Source of the DNA: an uncultured Aquimarina sp. | Lineage (GTDB): Bacteria > Bacteroidota > Bacteroidia > Flavobacteriales > Flavobacteriaceae | DNA: 64,000 nt | Direction: 5' to 3' | NCBI GenBank assembly: GCA_947503835.1 | Contig: CANNFM010000021.1 | Span: 1-64,000, forward strand | Shown here: one piece after another, positions 41,227-49,716 of the stretch | Numbering within the stretch: position 1 is the first letter of the stretch | How the letters are laid out: every line of letters starts with the position of its first letter | Program-made: the position numbers and the translations under genes | Notes under the pieces: generated by a model | Seen by the model: the letters and a program-made list of their open reading frames with translations, nothing else | What the model was told of the DNA's origin: nothing | Database searches by the model: none

Positions 41227-43305
41227 ATGAAAAAACTTATCCTATCAGGAATATTACTCATGTGTATAGTTTCTGTTAAAGCTCAATCCTATATGGGCTT
41301 TCTCACCGATAATTATAGCGGTGTGCATGGTGTAATTAGTAACCCAGCTAATATTGTAGATTCACGATTCAAAACAGATATCAATCTGGTGGGTGTTAGT
41401 GCTTTTGCAGGAAATGATTACTACGGGGTTAGCTTTGGTGATATTCTTGATGACGATTTTGAGTTTGAAGATGAGGCTAAAAGATTTCCAAAAGATCAAA
41501 ATAATTTAATAGGAAATGTAGATGTGTTAGGACCGGCATTTATGTTTAATATTAATGAAAAGAATTCAATTGCTGTATTCACAAGAGCAAGAGCCTTCTA
41601 CAATGTTAACGGAGTAAACGGAGAAACTTTAGAAAGTTTGATCGATGACCTGGATGATGATATAAGCTTTAATGTAAATCAAGGTGATTTATATGCTAGC
41701 GCAAACGCTTGGGCAGAAGTTGGTGTTTCTTATGCAAGAGTCTTAATGAGTAAAGAAGAGCATTTCTTAAAAGGAGGTATAACTCTTAAATATTTACAAG
41801 GGCTAGGAACTGCTTATGCCAGAGGTACTGGTTTAGCAATTACATTTGATGCAAACGCAATTGCCGCCGGAAATGGTAGTGTAACCACCCTGGGAGAAGC
41901 TGCCTATGGATATAGTGAAAACCTGGAAGAAGACTTAGAGGATGTAGAAATTGTGAGTGGGTCTTCTGGTATTGGTGTTGATCTTGGTTTTGTATACGAA
42001 TGGAGACGAGATTACAAAGAGTATACTACAACAGATAGTAAAGGAAACCCATTTACACCAAAAGACATCAATAAGTATAAACTAAAATTTGGATTGTCAT
42101 TAACCGATCTGGGTTCTATCTCATACGATGATGGAACAGAAGAAAGATATAATTTTAATAATACCCTTACCCAGGATGATTTTGAAGATATTGATATTGA
42201 CGAATTAGAAAGATTTTACGGAACTCCAATTCTTGTTGAAGCTGAAAAAGCTGTATTACCAACAGCATTGCACGCTAATGTAGATTGGAATATCAATCAG
42301 AAGTTTTATGTAAACTTGAATACCGATTTTTCACTTACCTCAAAAAAGAAAACAAATAGAAGTAGAATTGCCAATGTTGTCTCTCTAACACCAAGATTCG
42401 AAAGTAAATGGTTTAGTTTTTATTCTCCTCTTAGCCTTGTTCAGCATAGTGGTTTTCAATGGGGAGCAGGACTTAGAGCAGGACCTCTTTATATAGGTTC
42501 GGGATCTATACTGTCGTTACTTATTAGTGATGAGTCTAAAGCTGCAGATGTATACGTAGGAATTAAAGTACCTGTTTACCAATCTCGACCTAAAGATAAG
42601 GACGGTGATGGTGTATTAGACAAAGTAGATGAATGTCCTGAAAAAGCTGGACCAGAAGAAAATTATGGTTGCCCTTGGCCAGACACAGATGGTGATACGG
42701 TACTTGATAAAGACGACAAATGCCCTGAAGAAGCGGGAGAAGTAGATAATAACGGGTGTCCCTGGCCAGATACAGATGGTGATGGATTACTTGATAAAGA
42801 TGATAATTGTCCAGATGTTGCAGGTCCTTCAGGAAATCAAGGTTGTCCTTGGCCCGACACAGATGGTGATGGTGTTTTAGACAAAGATGACAATTGCCCA
42901 GATGTTGCAGGAACAGTAGCTAACAATGGTTGTCCTGAGGTAACCGAAGAAGTTCAAAAAACATTAAATGAATATGCAAAAACAATCTTATTCGATTCAG
43001 GAAAATCTTCTATAAAAGAAGAATCCAACCAGGTTCTTAAAGATATTGTTGCAATTCTTAATGAGTATCCTACTGCCAAGTTTACTGTAGAAGGTCATAC
43101 TGATAGTGCGGGTAGCGCAAAACTTAACCAAAGACTATCTGACTCGAGAGCTAATGCTGTAAAGAATTACTTGTCAGAAAATGGAATTGATCAATTTAGA
43201 TTGTCTGCTGTTGGATATGGCGAAGATAGACCCATTGCAACGAACAAAACCAGAGCAGGAAGAGCACAAAACAGACGTGTAGAGATAAATCTTGTAAAAG
43301 AGTAA
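41227..43305 (+). CDS. OmpA-family protein with DUF5723-like barrel and TSP type 3 repeats
   Basis: A 692-aa outer-membrane protein. Signal peptide (1-19). An N-terminal domain of about 430 residues beginning SYMGFLTDNYSGVHG resembles DUF5723-type outer-membrane proteins. Four calcium-binding thrombospondin type 3 repeats at about 455-572 (DKDGDGVLDKVDECPEKAG pattern, each ending GCPWPDTDGD). OmpA domain at about 580-690 (VEGHTDSAG, RRVEINLVKE). Predicted to bridge outer membrane and peptidoglycan, with Ca-stabilised stalk. Separate from the upstream OmpA lipoprotein by a terminator. Confidence 0.9.
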   Translation: MKKLILSGILLMCIVSVKAQSYMGFLTDNYSGVHGVISNPANIVDSRFKTDINLVGVSAFAGNDYYGVSFGDILDDDFEFEDEAKRFPKDQNNLIGNVDVLGPAFMFNINEKNSIAVFTRARAFYNVNGVNGETLESLIDDLDDDISFNVNQGDLYASANAWAEVGVSYARVLMSKEEHFLKGGITLKYLQGLGTAYARGTGLAITFDANAIAAGNGSVTTLGEAAYGYSENLEEDLEDVEIVSGSSGIGVDLGFVYEWRRDYKEYTTTDSKGNPFTPKDINKYKLKFGLSLTDLGSISYDDGTEERYNFNNTLTQDDFEDIDIDELERFYGTPILVEAEKAVLPTALHANVDWNINQKFYVNLNTDFSLTSKKKTNRSRIANVVSLTPRFESKWFSFYSPLSLVQHSGFQWGAGLRAGPLYIGSGSILSLLISDESKAADVYVGIKVPVYQSRPKDKDGDGVLDKVDECPEKAGPEENYGCPWPDTDGDTVLDKDDKCPEEAGEVDNNGCPWPDTDGDGLLDKDDNCPDVAGPSGNQGCPWPDTDGDGVLDKDDNCPDVAGTVANNGCPEVTEEVQKTLNEYAKTILFDSGKSSIKEESNQVLKDIVAILNEYPTAKFTVEGHTDSAGSAKLNQRLSDSRANAVKNYLSENGIDQFRLSAVGYGEDRPIATNKTRAGRAQNRRVEINLVKE

Positions 43306-43332
43306 ACAATCTCTTAATGTTACACAGTATAT

Positions 43333-43371
43333 AATCGCCACGGGTATCAGTTATTCGTGGCGATTTATTTT
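43333..43371 (+). terminator. intrinsic terminator
   Basis: AATCGCCACG (43333-43342) and CGTGGCGATT (43356-43365) form a 10-bp stem followed by a T-rich tail. Confidence 0.88.
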
Positions 43372-43373
43372 TA

Positions 43374-43406
43374 AAAACAAAAGGCAATACATCTGTATTG
43401 CCTTTT
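43374..43406 (-). terminator. intrinsic terminator (minus)
   Basis: AAAAGGCAATACA (43379-43391), a 2-nt loop and the exact complement (43394-43406), with a T-run on minus. It ends 43433-44020 and sits back-to-back with the plus terminator. Confidence 0.9.
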
Positions 43407-43432
43407 GCATAGTGGTTGAGTTAATAAAACAA

Positions 43433-44020
43433 TCAAATACTAACTTCTTTCATAAATTTTCTATCCTTCAGAGAGAAATATATAATATACTTCCCAGATG
43501 GTACATCAGAAAAACTATAGGTTCTTTGAAAAATCAATTCATCATCTTTAGCTTTTTCGTTAAATAGCATAACACCTTCTCTATCATATATTGAGATACT
43601 TAATGGTGATTTTTCTACTCTGGTTAACATTACTTTGACCATGGTATTCTCTACATCAACTTTTGGCTTAAATACGGTTACGACCGAATTATTAATTAAT
43701 GCAATTCCTTTCGGGTTTTTTAATACCGGTGTTACTTTTATATCAAATTCTGTTTCTGTTTCTACAAAATAAACACCATCGTCTACAGTACTTAGATTAA
43801 AATACTTTCTATAAGAAGACATTGCATCTAACGTGATATTAAATAATACTGCTCCGGAATAATCTTTTAGATACAATTTCTGCCCTTGACTTGTATTAGA
43901 CAATGAAACATTAATTGTAGAAGAGTTCTCAATTTTTACAGATAACACATCTGAAGCTTTCATACTTGTACTAAATAAAATAACACATACTAGCAAGCAT
44001 AGGTTAATTGCTCTTTTCAT
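43433..44020 (-). CDS. secreted protein of unknown function
   Basis: A 195-aa exported protein with signal peptide MKRAINLCLLVCVILFSTSMKA (about 22 residues). The mature protein consists of two similar beta-sandwich-like halves, each ending with a YFVET / YIIYFS strand pattern preceded by a GVYF or GKYI turn. This resembles the fold of T9SS C-terminal sorting domains, but the characteristic YPNP start is absent, so T9SS targeting is unlikely. No enzymatic motif. A good promoter is visible at 44056-44089. Confidence 0.6.
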   Translation of the reverse strand: MKRAINLCLLVCVILFSTSMKASDVLSVKIENSSTINVSLSNTSQGQKLYLKDYSGAVLFNITLDAMSSYRKYFNLSTVDDGVYFVETETEFDIKVTPVLKNPKGIALINNSVVTVFKPKVDVENTMVKVMLTRVEKSPLSISIYDREGVMLFNEKAKDDELIFQRTYSFSDVPSGKYIIYFSLKDRKFMKEVSI

Positions 44021-44055
44021 AACTTTCGAGTTTTAGTTGTTAATGTTTGAAAGCA

Positions 44056-44089
44056 CAAATCTACCATGTGTTTACTTTAAGAAATACAA
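44056..44089 (-). promoter_or_regulatory. flavobacterial promoter (minus)
   Basis: On minus: TTG (44089-44087), 23-bp spacer, TAGATTTG (44063-44056), an exact TAnnTTTG. It lies 36 bp upstream of the 43433-44020 start. Confidence 0.6.
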
Positions 44090-44282
44090 TAATATTTGCA
44101 TAAATATGTTCTATTTTAACCTTAACAACTACGTTAAAACCCTACCTAGGTTAATTTAACACATTATTAAGAATATGCATATATATATTTAACAGATAAA
44201 ACACAATATTTACAAAAGAACGTACCCACAAGAGTGGGTCTCTAAATATTTTCAATAATTATTATTATATAATTAATTAGTG

Positions 44283-45164
44283 ATGAATAAACTTCATAAG
44301 ATAAAGCCTTCTTTAGAAAAAATTGCCCCCGAATTTGGAAGTTCCTTTTACTTCGAGACTTTTTCAAAAGAAAAAATTAATAAAGACCCAATCTGGCATT
44401 ATCATCCCGAAATTGAAATAGTATATGTCAATGGCGGCACCGGAAAAAGGCAAATTGGTAGTCATATGTCATATTATCGTAATGGTGCTTTGATGCTTAT
44501 AGGTTCTAACCTCCCCCATTGTGGGTTTACCGATAGCTTTACCGGTAATAGCAGCGAGACCATTATCCAGATGTTACCTGATTTTTTGGGAACATCTTTT
44601 TTTGAAATCCCCGAAATGAATGCCCTTGGAAAATTATTAGTACAAGCCAAAAAAGGTATTGTTTTTCATGGGGATACTAAAAGAAGAATTGGAGCCCAGA
44701 TCGAAGCCTTAAAAGACTTAGAGCCATTCGAAAAACTTATCGGAATCCTAGAAGTAATTAAAGAAATGGAAAAGACTAATGACTATACGATACTCAACGC
44801 TGAAGGATTTATTATAGAAACCGAAATTCAGGATAATAATAGAATCAATTTAATTTTCAATTTTGTACAGGAAGAATTTACCAGACCGATCCCTTTAGAA
44901 GAAATCGCAGATAAAGTAAGTATGAGCATCCCCGGTTTTTGTAGATATTTCAAAAAAATTACTGGCAAAACCTTTATTCAATTCGTAAATGAATATCGTT
45001 TGGTACATGCTTCCAAATTATTACATGAAAAACAAATAAGCATAACGGATATTTGTTATGAGAGCGGTTTCAGCAACTTTTCTCATTTCAATAAATTATT
45101 TAAAAAATTTACGGGAAGAACACCTAGTGAATACAGAAATGAGTTAAAATATACGATATCATAA
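44283..45164 (+). CDS. AraC-family regulator with cupin sensor
   Basis: A 293-aa transcription factor. The N-terminal cupin-like ligand-binding domain is at about residues 15-150 (WHYHPEIEIVYVNGG, then IGSNLPHCGFT); two AraC-type HTH motifs are at about 190-288 (EEIADKVSMSIPGFCRYFKKITGKTF and ITDICYESGFSNFSHFNKLFKKFTGRTPSEYR in outline). The start at ATG 44283 is preferred to the GTG one codon earlier. Effector and regulon are unknown. Confidence 0.9.
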   Translation: MNKLHKIKPSLEKIAPEFGSSFYFETFSKEKINKDPIWHYHPEIEIVYVNGGTGKRQIGSHMSYYRNGALMLIGSNLPHCGFTDSFTGNSSETIIQMLPDFLGTSFFEIPEMNALGKLLVQAKKGIVFHGDTKRRIGAQIEALKDLEPFEKLIGILEVIKEMEKTNDYTILNAEGFIIETEIQDNNRINLIFNFVQEEFTRPIPLEEIADKVSMSIPGFCRYFKKITGKTFIQFVNEYRLVHASKLLHEKQISITDICYESGFSNFSHFNKLFKKFTGRTPSEYRNELKYTIS

Positions 45165-45202
45165 AATTTATATATTCTACAAAGCTCACATGCAGTCTAT
45201 AA

Positions 45203-45823
45203 TTAAATAATATCTGTACTCCCTTTACCTTCTCTAAGTAAAACAGGCTCCGCCTCTGTTAAATCAATTATTGTAGAGGGTATATTATCTCCGTAACCGC
45301 CATCAATAACCATATCTACCAAGTTATCCCATTTTTCTAAAATTAATTCTGGATCTGTAGTGTATTCTATTACTTCATCCTCGTCATAGATAGAAGTAGA
45401 AACGATAGGATTACCTAATCCTTCAACAATAGCGGTACATATATTGTTATCAGGAACACGAATTCCCACGGTTTTCTTTTTCTTAAACACTGTAGGTAAA
45501 TTATTATTTCCTGGTAAAATAAAAGTATAAGGGCCTGGTAGGGATCTCTTTAATAATTTGAAAGTACTATTATCAATTTGCTTCACATAATCAGAGAGAT
45601 TACTTAAATCTTTACAGATAAATGAAAAATTAGCTTTTGTAAGTTTTACACCTTTAATATGAGCAATACGCTCTAGAGCTCTAGTGTTTGTGATATCACA
45701 ACCTAATCCATAAACAGTATCTGTAGGATAAATCACCAAACCTCCATTGCGAAGGCAATCAACTACTCGCTGAATTTCTCTTGGATTTGGATTTTCCTCA
45801 TATATTTTTACGAATTCTGCCAT
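45203..45823 (-). CDS. Sua5/YciO/YrdC-family protein (threonylcarbamoyl-AMP synthase type)
   Basis: A 206-aa protein of the YrdC-like fold, which binds nucleotides and double-stranded RNA. The ATG at 45823 (MAEFVKIYEENPNPREIQ) is chosen; an upstream TTG adds two residues. GGLVIYPTDTVYGLGCDITN is the signature motif; the KxR/SxN-type residues for threonylcarbamoyl-AMP synthesis are partly visible (KRSLPGPYTFIL). Length and start match E. coli YciO (206 aa) better than Sua5, so the role in tRNA t6A formation is probable but not certain. Confidence 0.85.
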   Translation of the reverse strand: MAEFVKIYEENPNPREIQRVVDCLRNGGLVIYPTDTVYGLGCDITNTRALERIAHIKGVKLTKANFSFICKDLSNLSDYVKQIDNSTFKLLKRSLPGPYTFILPGNNNLPTVFKKKKTVGIRVPDNNICTAIVEGLGNPIVSTSIYDEDEVIEYTTDPELILEKWDNLVDMVIDGGYGDNIPSTIIDLTEAEPVLLREGKGSTDII

Positions 45824-45923
45824 ATACAATAATTATGATAAAGGTAATGCAAATTACAATAAAACATAGGCGTCTTGTTTATATCTATAGGCTATACGCC
45901 TTTATCTTTAGTAGTACTCTTTA

Positions 45924-46451
45924 CTATATACCTAATTGTTCTTTGGTTAATTCATAGCGATTAACAAATTGTAAAAAATTAATCTGCCCAGGTATTGTTT
46001 CATATTTCTTGATAAATTCAAATCCGACCTTTACCAGGGTTTTATTGGGTGCTATGTTTTGAGCATAAGGCTCACAGATCAATTTTTCTAATTTAAAATT
46101 CTTAAAATAGAATGGAATTGTTTTCTTCAGAAACTCTACTCCTAACCCTTTCTTTCTTTTAGTAGTATTCCAAAGATGTAGATGCATTGTTGCAGCGTGT
46201 CCAAACTTAATTTTATTGATATTAGAATGTCCTACTGGTTTATCATCTAGTAACCATATAATATAGTAAAACTCTTTATCGGCATATGGTTTTTCGAATC
46301 CTTGATTAAGTTTTTTAATCCATTCTACTTTACTTGGTAGTTTGTTTTTATTTGCACCCATCGATTTAAGGAATTCTGAATCTGCATTGATAAAGTAATC
46401 AACCATTAATTCAATCTCCTTCTTTTTCATTTCTCTAACCGATAGTATCAT
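45924..46451 (-). CDS. GNAT-family acetyltransferase
   Basis: A 175-aa acetyl-CoA-dependent transferase. The ATG at 46451 (MILSVREMKKKEIELM) is preferred over a TTG two codons earlier. The strand-helix order of GNAT is seen (IIWLLDDKPVGHSNINKI, LHLWNTTKRKKGLGVEFLKKTI, LICEPYAQNIAPNKTLVKVGFEF in outline), although the Q/RxxGxG acetyl-CoA loop is modified to RKKGLG. Substrate unknown. Confidence 0.82.
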   Translation of the reverse strand: MILSVREMKKKEIELMVDYFINADSEFLKSMGANKNKLPSKVEWIKKLNQGFEKPYADKEFYYIIWLLDDKPVGHSNINKIKFGHAATMHLHLWNTTKRKKGLGVEFLKKTIPFYFKNFKLEKLICEPYAQNIAPNKTLVKVGFEFIKKYETIPGQINFLQFVNRYELTKEQLGI

Positions 46452-46478
46452 TACCAATGTTTTTCAGGGTACATTTAT

Positions 46479-48806
46479 TTATAAGACCTTCAATTTTGCA
46501 AACCGAAGGAGTAGTTTTTTAATCCCTCCTTTTTCAAAATGAATTTCGGCCTTTTTGTCTTGTCCTACTCCTTCAATATTAATAATTTTTCCTCTACCAA
46601 ATCTCATATGTTCTACTGCTGTCCCCGCTATTAGGTTTCCATCAAATAGATTGGTATTAGATTCGCTAGTCGTAGTATTAGAAACAGGTCTGAGTTTTCT
46701 CAGTTTCTGAAGCTGTTCTTCATTAGGTTTATGTGCTAAAGGAGGTGAGCCCGAAACCGGTTTTTTAAGCCTTAGCTTATTCTTATCTACTTCCCCGAAT
46801 ATATCTGAATCAATAAGTGGTTTATATCGATAACTTTCTATTGGAGTCAAATATTCAAGATATTGATCATCTATTTCTTCAATAAATCGACTAGGTTCTG
46901 CATCTACCAGTTTTCCCCATCGATAGCGTGATTGTGTATAGGTAAGATAGGCTTGTTTTTCTGCTCGCGTTAATGCTACATAAAACAGACGTCGCTCTTC
47001 TTCTAGTTCACTTCTGGTATTCATACTCATACCCGATGGAAACAAATCCTCTTCCATCCCAACGATATACACATGTGGGAATTCTAATCCCTTCGCCAGA
47101 TGTATAGTCATTAGCGCAACTCTATCATCATCTCCTGTATCCTGATCTAAGTCTGTGGCCAACGCTACATCTTCAAGAAACTCTGCCAATGAACCTGTTT
47201 CATCTGCCAACTCTTTTTGCCCTTCGACAAAATCACGAATACCGTTAAGCAACTCTTCAATATTTTCGATACGAGCAATCCCTTCTGGCGTACCATCCTT
47301 CTTTAATTCCTGTAGTAGTCCAGTTTTTTTGGCAACCATTTCTGCCAATACAAATGCATCTGAAGTCTGATTTGTTACCTGAAAACTTTTGATCATCATC
47401 ATAAAGTTTTCTAATCGTGTTTTGGTACCACTATTAATTTTAAGGTTTATTCGATCTAAATTTTCAATAACTTCAAAAATAGAACGATCGTAATGATTTG
47501 CAGATACGACTAATTTGTCTACCGTAGTTGCTCCGATACCTCGTGCAGGGTAATTAATCACACGTTTTAATGCCTCTTCATCTTTTGGGTTTATAATTAA
47601 GCGTAGGTATGCCAATACATCCTTAATCTCTTTGCGCTGATAGAATGACAGACCTCCATAAATTCGATATTTTATATCTCTTTTACGCAGTGCATCTTCT
47701 ATTGCTCTGGATTGAGCATTGGTTCTATACAACACGGCAAAATCACCATTAGGTAATTGATGTTGCATTTGATTTTCAAAAATAGAACTTGCTACATACC
47801 TACCCTCATCACCATCGGTGAGCAATCTATTTACCAAAATTTTTGGCCCAGGATCATTAGCAGTCCAAACCACTTTATCCAGTTTGGTTTTATTTTTATC
47901 GATAATGGAGTTTGCTGCTTCCACAATGTTTTTTGTGGATCTATAATTTTGCTCAAGCCTATATTGCTCTACATTATCATAATCTCTTTGAAAATTCAGG
48001 ATGTTATTAATATTGGCTCCACGGAAAGCATAAATACTTTGCGCATCATCACCTACGACACAAATATTCTGAAACTTATCAGACAAAGCACGTACAATCA
48101 AGTATTGTGAATGATTGGTATCTTGGTACTCATCTACTAATATATACCGAAATCGATTCTGATATTTTGCCAAAACTTCGGGGAAACGATTGAGTAACTC
48201 ATTGGTTTTCAACAACAAATCATCAAAATCCATAGCTCCTGCTTTAAAACAACGCTCTACATAATTTTGGTAGATCTCCCCCATTCTTGGTCGCTTGGCC
48301 ATTGCATCAGCTTCAGTCAATTCTGGGTTTTGAAAATATGCCTTAACTGTAATTAAGTTATTCTTATAGGATGATATTCTAGAATATACTTGCTTGTATT
48401 TATAGATATCTTTATCAAGCCCCATTTCCTTAATAATAGAGGCTATCAAGCGTTGAGAATCCTGAGTATCATAAATCGTAAAATTTGAAGGATACCCTAA
48501 TTTATCTGCTTCAAATCTAAGTATCTTGGCAAAAATAGAATGAAATGTCCCCATCCATAGGTTTTTTGCCTCGCTTGGTCCCACAATACTGGCAATACGC
48601 TTTTTCATTTCACGGGCCGCCTTGTTTGTAAATGTTAAGGATAGGATATTAAAAGCATCTACTCCCAGATGCATTAAATAGGCTATACGATAGGTAAGCA
48701 CACGGGTCTTACCTGACCCTGCACCGGCAATTACGATCATAGGCCCATCCTTTTGTAAGACAGGGGCTCTCTGCGCATCATTTAACTCTGCTAAATATTC
48801 TTCCAA
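46479..48806 (-). CDS. UvrD/PcrA-type DNA helicase
   Basis: A 775-aa superfamily 1 3-prime-to-5-prime helicase. The TTG at 48806 is chosen because it gives the usual opening (LEEYLAELNDAQRAPVLQ); a TTG at 48911 would add 35 atypical residues. Walker A GAGSGKT is at residues 28-34; QYRLEQNYRSTKNI, VALMTIHLAKGLEF and FYVALTRAEKQAY are motifs IV-VI. The C-terminal Tudor-like domain (VEHMRFGRGKIINIEG) matches PcrA-type proteins that contact RNA polymerase. Role in repair and replication restart. Confidence 0.93.
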   Translation of the reverse strand: MEEYLAELNDAQRAPVLQKDGPMIVIAGAGSGKTRVLTYRIAYLMHLGVDAFNILSLTFTNKAAREMKKRIASIVGPSEAKNLWMGTFHSIFAKILRFEADKLGYPSNFTIYDTQDSQRLIASIIKEMGLDKDIYKYKQVYSRISSYKNNLITVKAYFQNPELTEADAMAKRPRMGEIYQNYVERCFKAGAMDFDDLLLKTNELLNRFPEVLAKYQNRFRYILVDEYQDTNHSQYLIVRALSDKFQNICVVGDDAQSIYAFRGANINNILNFQRDYDNVEQYRLEQNYRSTKNIVEAANSIIDKNKTKLDKVVWTANDPGPKILVNRLLTDGDEGRYVASSIFENQMQHQLPNGDFAVLYRTNAQSRAIEDALRKRDIKYRIYGGLSFYQRKEIKDVLAYLRLIINPKDEEALKRVINYPARGIGATTVDKLVVSANHYDRSIFEVIENLDRINLKINSGTKTRLENFMMMIKSFQVTNQTSDAFVLAEMVAKKTGLLQELKKDGTPEGIARIENIEELLNGIRDFVEGQKELADETGSLAEFLEDVALATDLDQDTGDDDRVALMTIHLAKGLEFPHVYIVGMEEDLFPSGMSMNTRSELEEERRLFYVALTRAEKQAYLTYTQSRYRWGKLVDAEPSRFIEEIDDQYLEYLTPIESYRYKPLIDSDIFGEVDKNKLRLKKPVSGSPPLAHKPNEEQLQKLRKLRPVSNTTTSESNTNLFDGNLIAGTAVEHMRFGRGKIINIEGVGQDKKAEIHFEKGGIKKLLLRFAKLKVL

Positions 48807-49173
48807 CGTAACTATTTTTAAAAAAGTGAAATTTAAGGAAAGAAAGACGGTTTTAAAACCATAAACTTCCCTTTTTGTAAACAAATCGTAGTCAATAACT
48901 TTTGCAAGCAAATCTAGTCTATAAGATCACATGTGTAATACAAGACGTATAGGAAAGAATGCACATATCATATCGCTTTTTAGTAAGACTAAGCCTTAGG
49001 ATCCAATGGTTTCAGAATCATTTAAAAAGTAAGTTTTTTCCTTCATAAAATGTTATTTCCCCAAATTTAACAGATAAAAAGCCATATTTTAGGCTTAAAT
49101 ATCATATATTGAGTGAAATTTAGTTCTAACCCCTTTTTTTATACGATATAAAAAACAAACTCAATTTAACACT
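48807..49173. other. intergenic region without visible gene
   Basis: About 370 bp between the divergent helicase and the small protein at 49174. AT-rich. I see no ORF with family features, no terminator and no exact TAnnTTTG promoter. Confidence 0.45.
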
Positions 49174-49461
49174 ATGGCCCCAAACATGAATGTACAAATT
49201 ATTGAAAAAGAACAAATTAAATCATTAAGATTCCCCAAAAAAGATGTCCTTGATAAAAGAAAAGATCAGATTGACCGATTTTTAGAATTGCAAAGAGCAC
49301 TTTCTCTAGGAAATTTAGAACATCAAAAAGTAAGAATCATTTTTGTAGATGATCAGGGTATTAAAAAAGTTGAAACCACCATATGGGGCATAACTGATAA
49401 AGAGGTTATATTAAAGCAATCTACAATTATACCTTTAGAAAGAATTATCAGTATTGCCTAA
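49174..49461 (+). CDS. conserved small flavobacterial protein
   Basis: A 95-aa soluble protein. No named domain is recognised. A charged N-terminal helix (KEQIKSLRFPKKDVLDKRKDQIDRFLELQRAL region, residues 11-42) is followed by a compact beta part (KVRIIFVDDQGIKKVETTIWGIT and a second strand pair ending PLERIISI). ATG 49174 or Met5 at 49186 could be the start. It is monocistronic, ending at a very strong palindromic terminator. Confidence 0.6.
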   Translation: MAPNMNVQIIEKEQIKSLRFPKKDVLDKRKDQIDRFLELQRALSLGNLEHQKVRIIFVDDQGIKKVETTIWGITDKEVILKQSTIIPLERIISIA

Positions 49462-49529
49462 TTTTCAAACAATATCAAAGAGAGATATAGTCAATTTAGA
49501 GTTTTTAAATCTAAAGCTCTTATTTTTTT

Positions 49530-49574
49530 GATAGACGACAATTTTGTACACAAAATTGTCGTCTATCACTTTTT
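49530..49574 (+). terminator. strong palindromic terminator
   Basis: GATAGACGACAATTTTGT (49530-49547) and its exact complement (49550-49567) with a 2-nt centre, then seven T. Confidence 0.93.
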
Positions 49575-49716
49575 TTGTCTTTATAAGACAAGATGTCTCC
49601 TATTTGTTCGTTACATACTTTTATACAACACAAAAAACACTTTTACTTTAATTAAAATCAATTAGTTGTAAGTATCAAACAGAAATCTACATCTCAACAC
49701 TATTTAACCCAAAAAA

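Noticed and set aside
43433..44020. T9SS sorting domain in the small secreted protein
   Set aside because: The C-terminus has the general beta pattern but lacks the YPNP-type start seen at 49717-52587.
44101..44160. 17-codon plus-strand frame upstream of the AraC gene
   Set aside because: No supporting context; AT-rich gap sequence explains it.
48930..49000. 22-codon plus-strand frame in the 48807-49173 gap
   Set aside because: No terminator or similarity to anything in the window.
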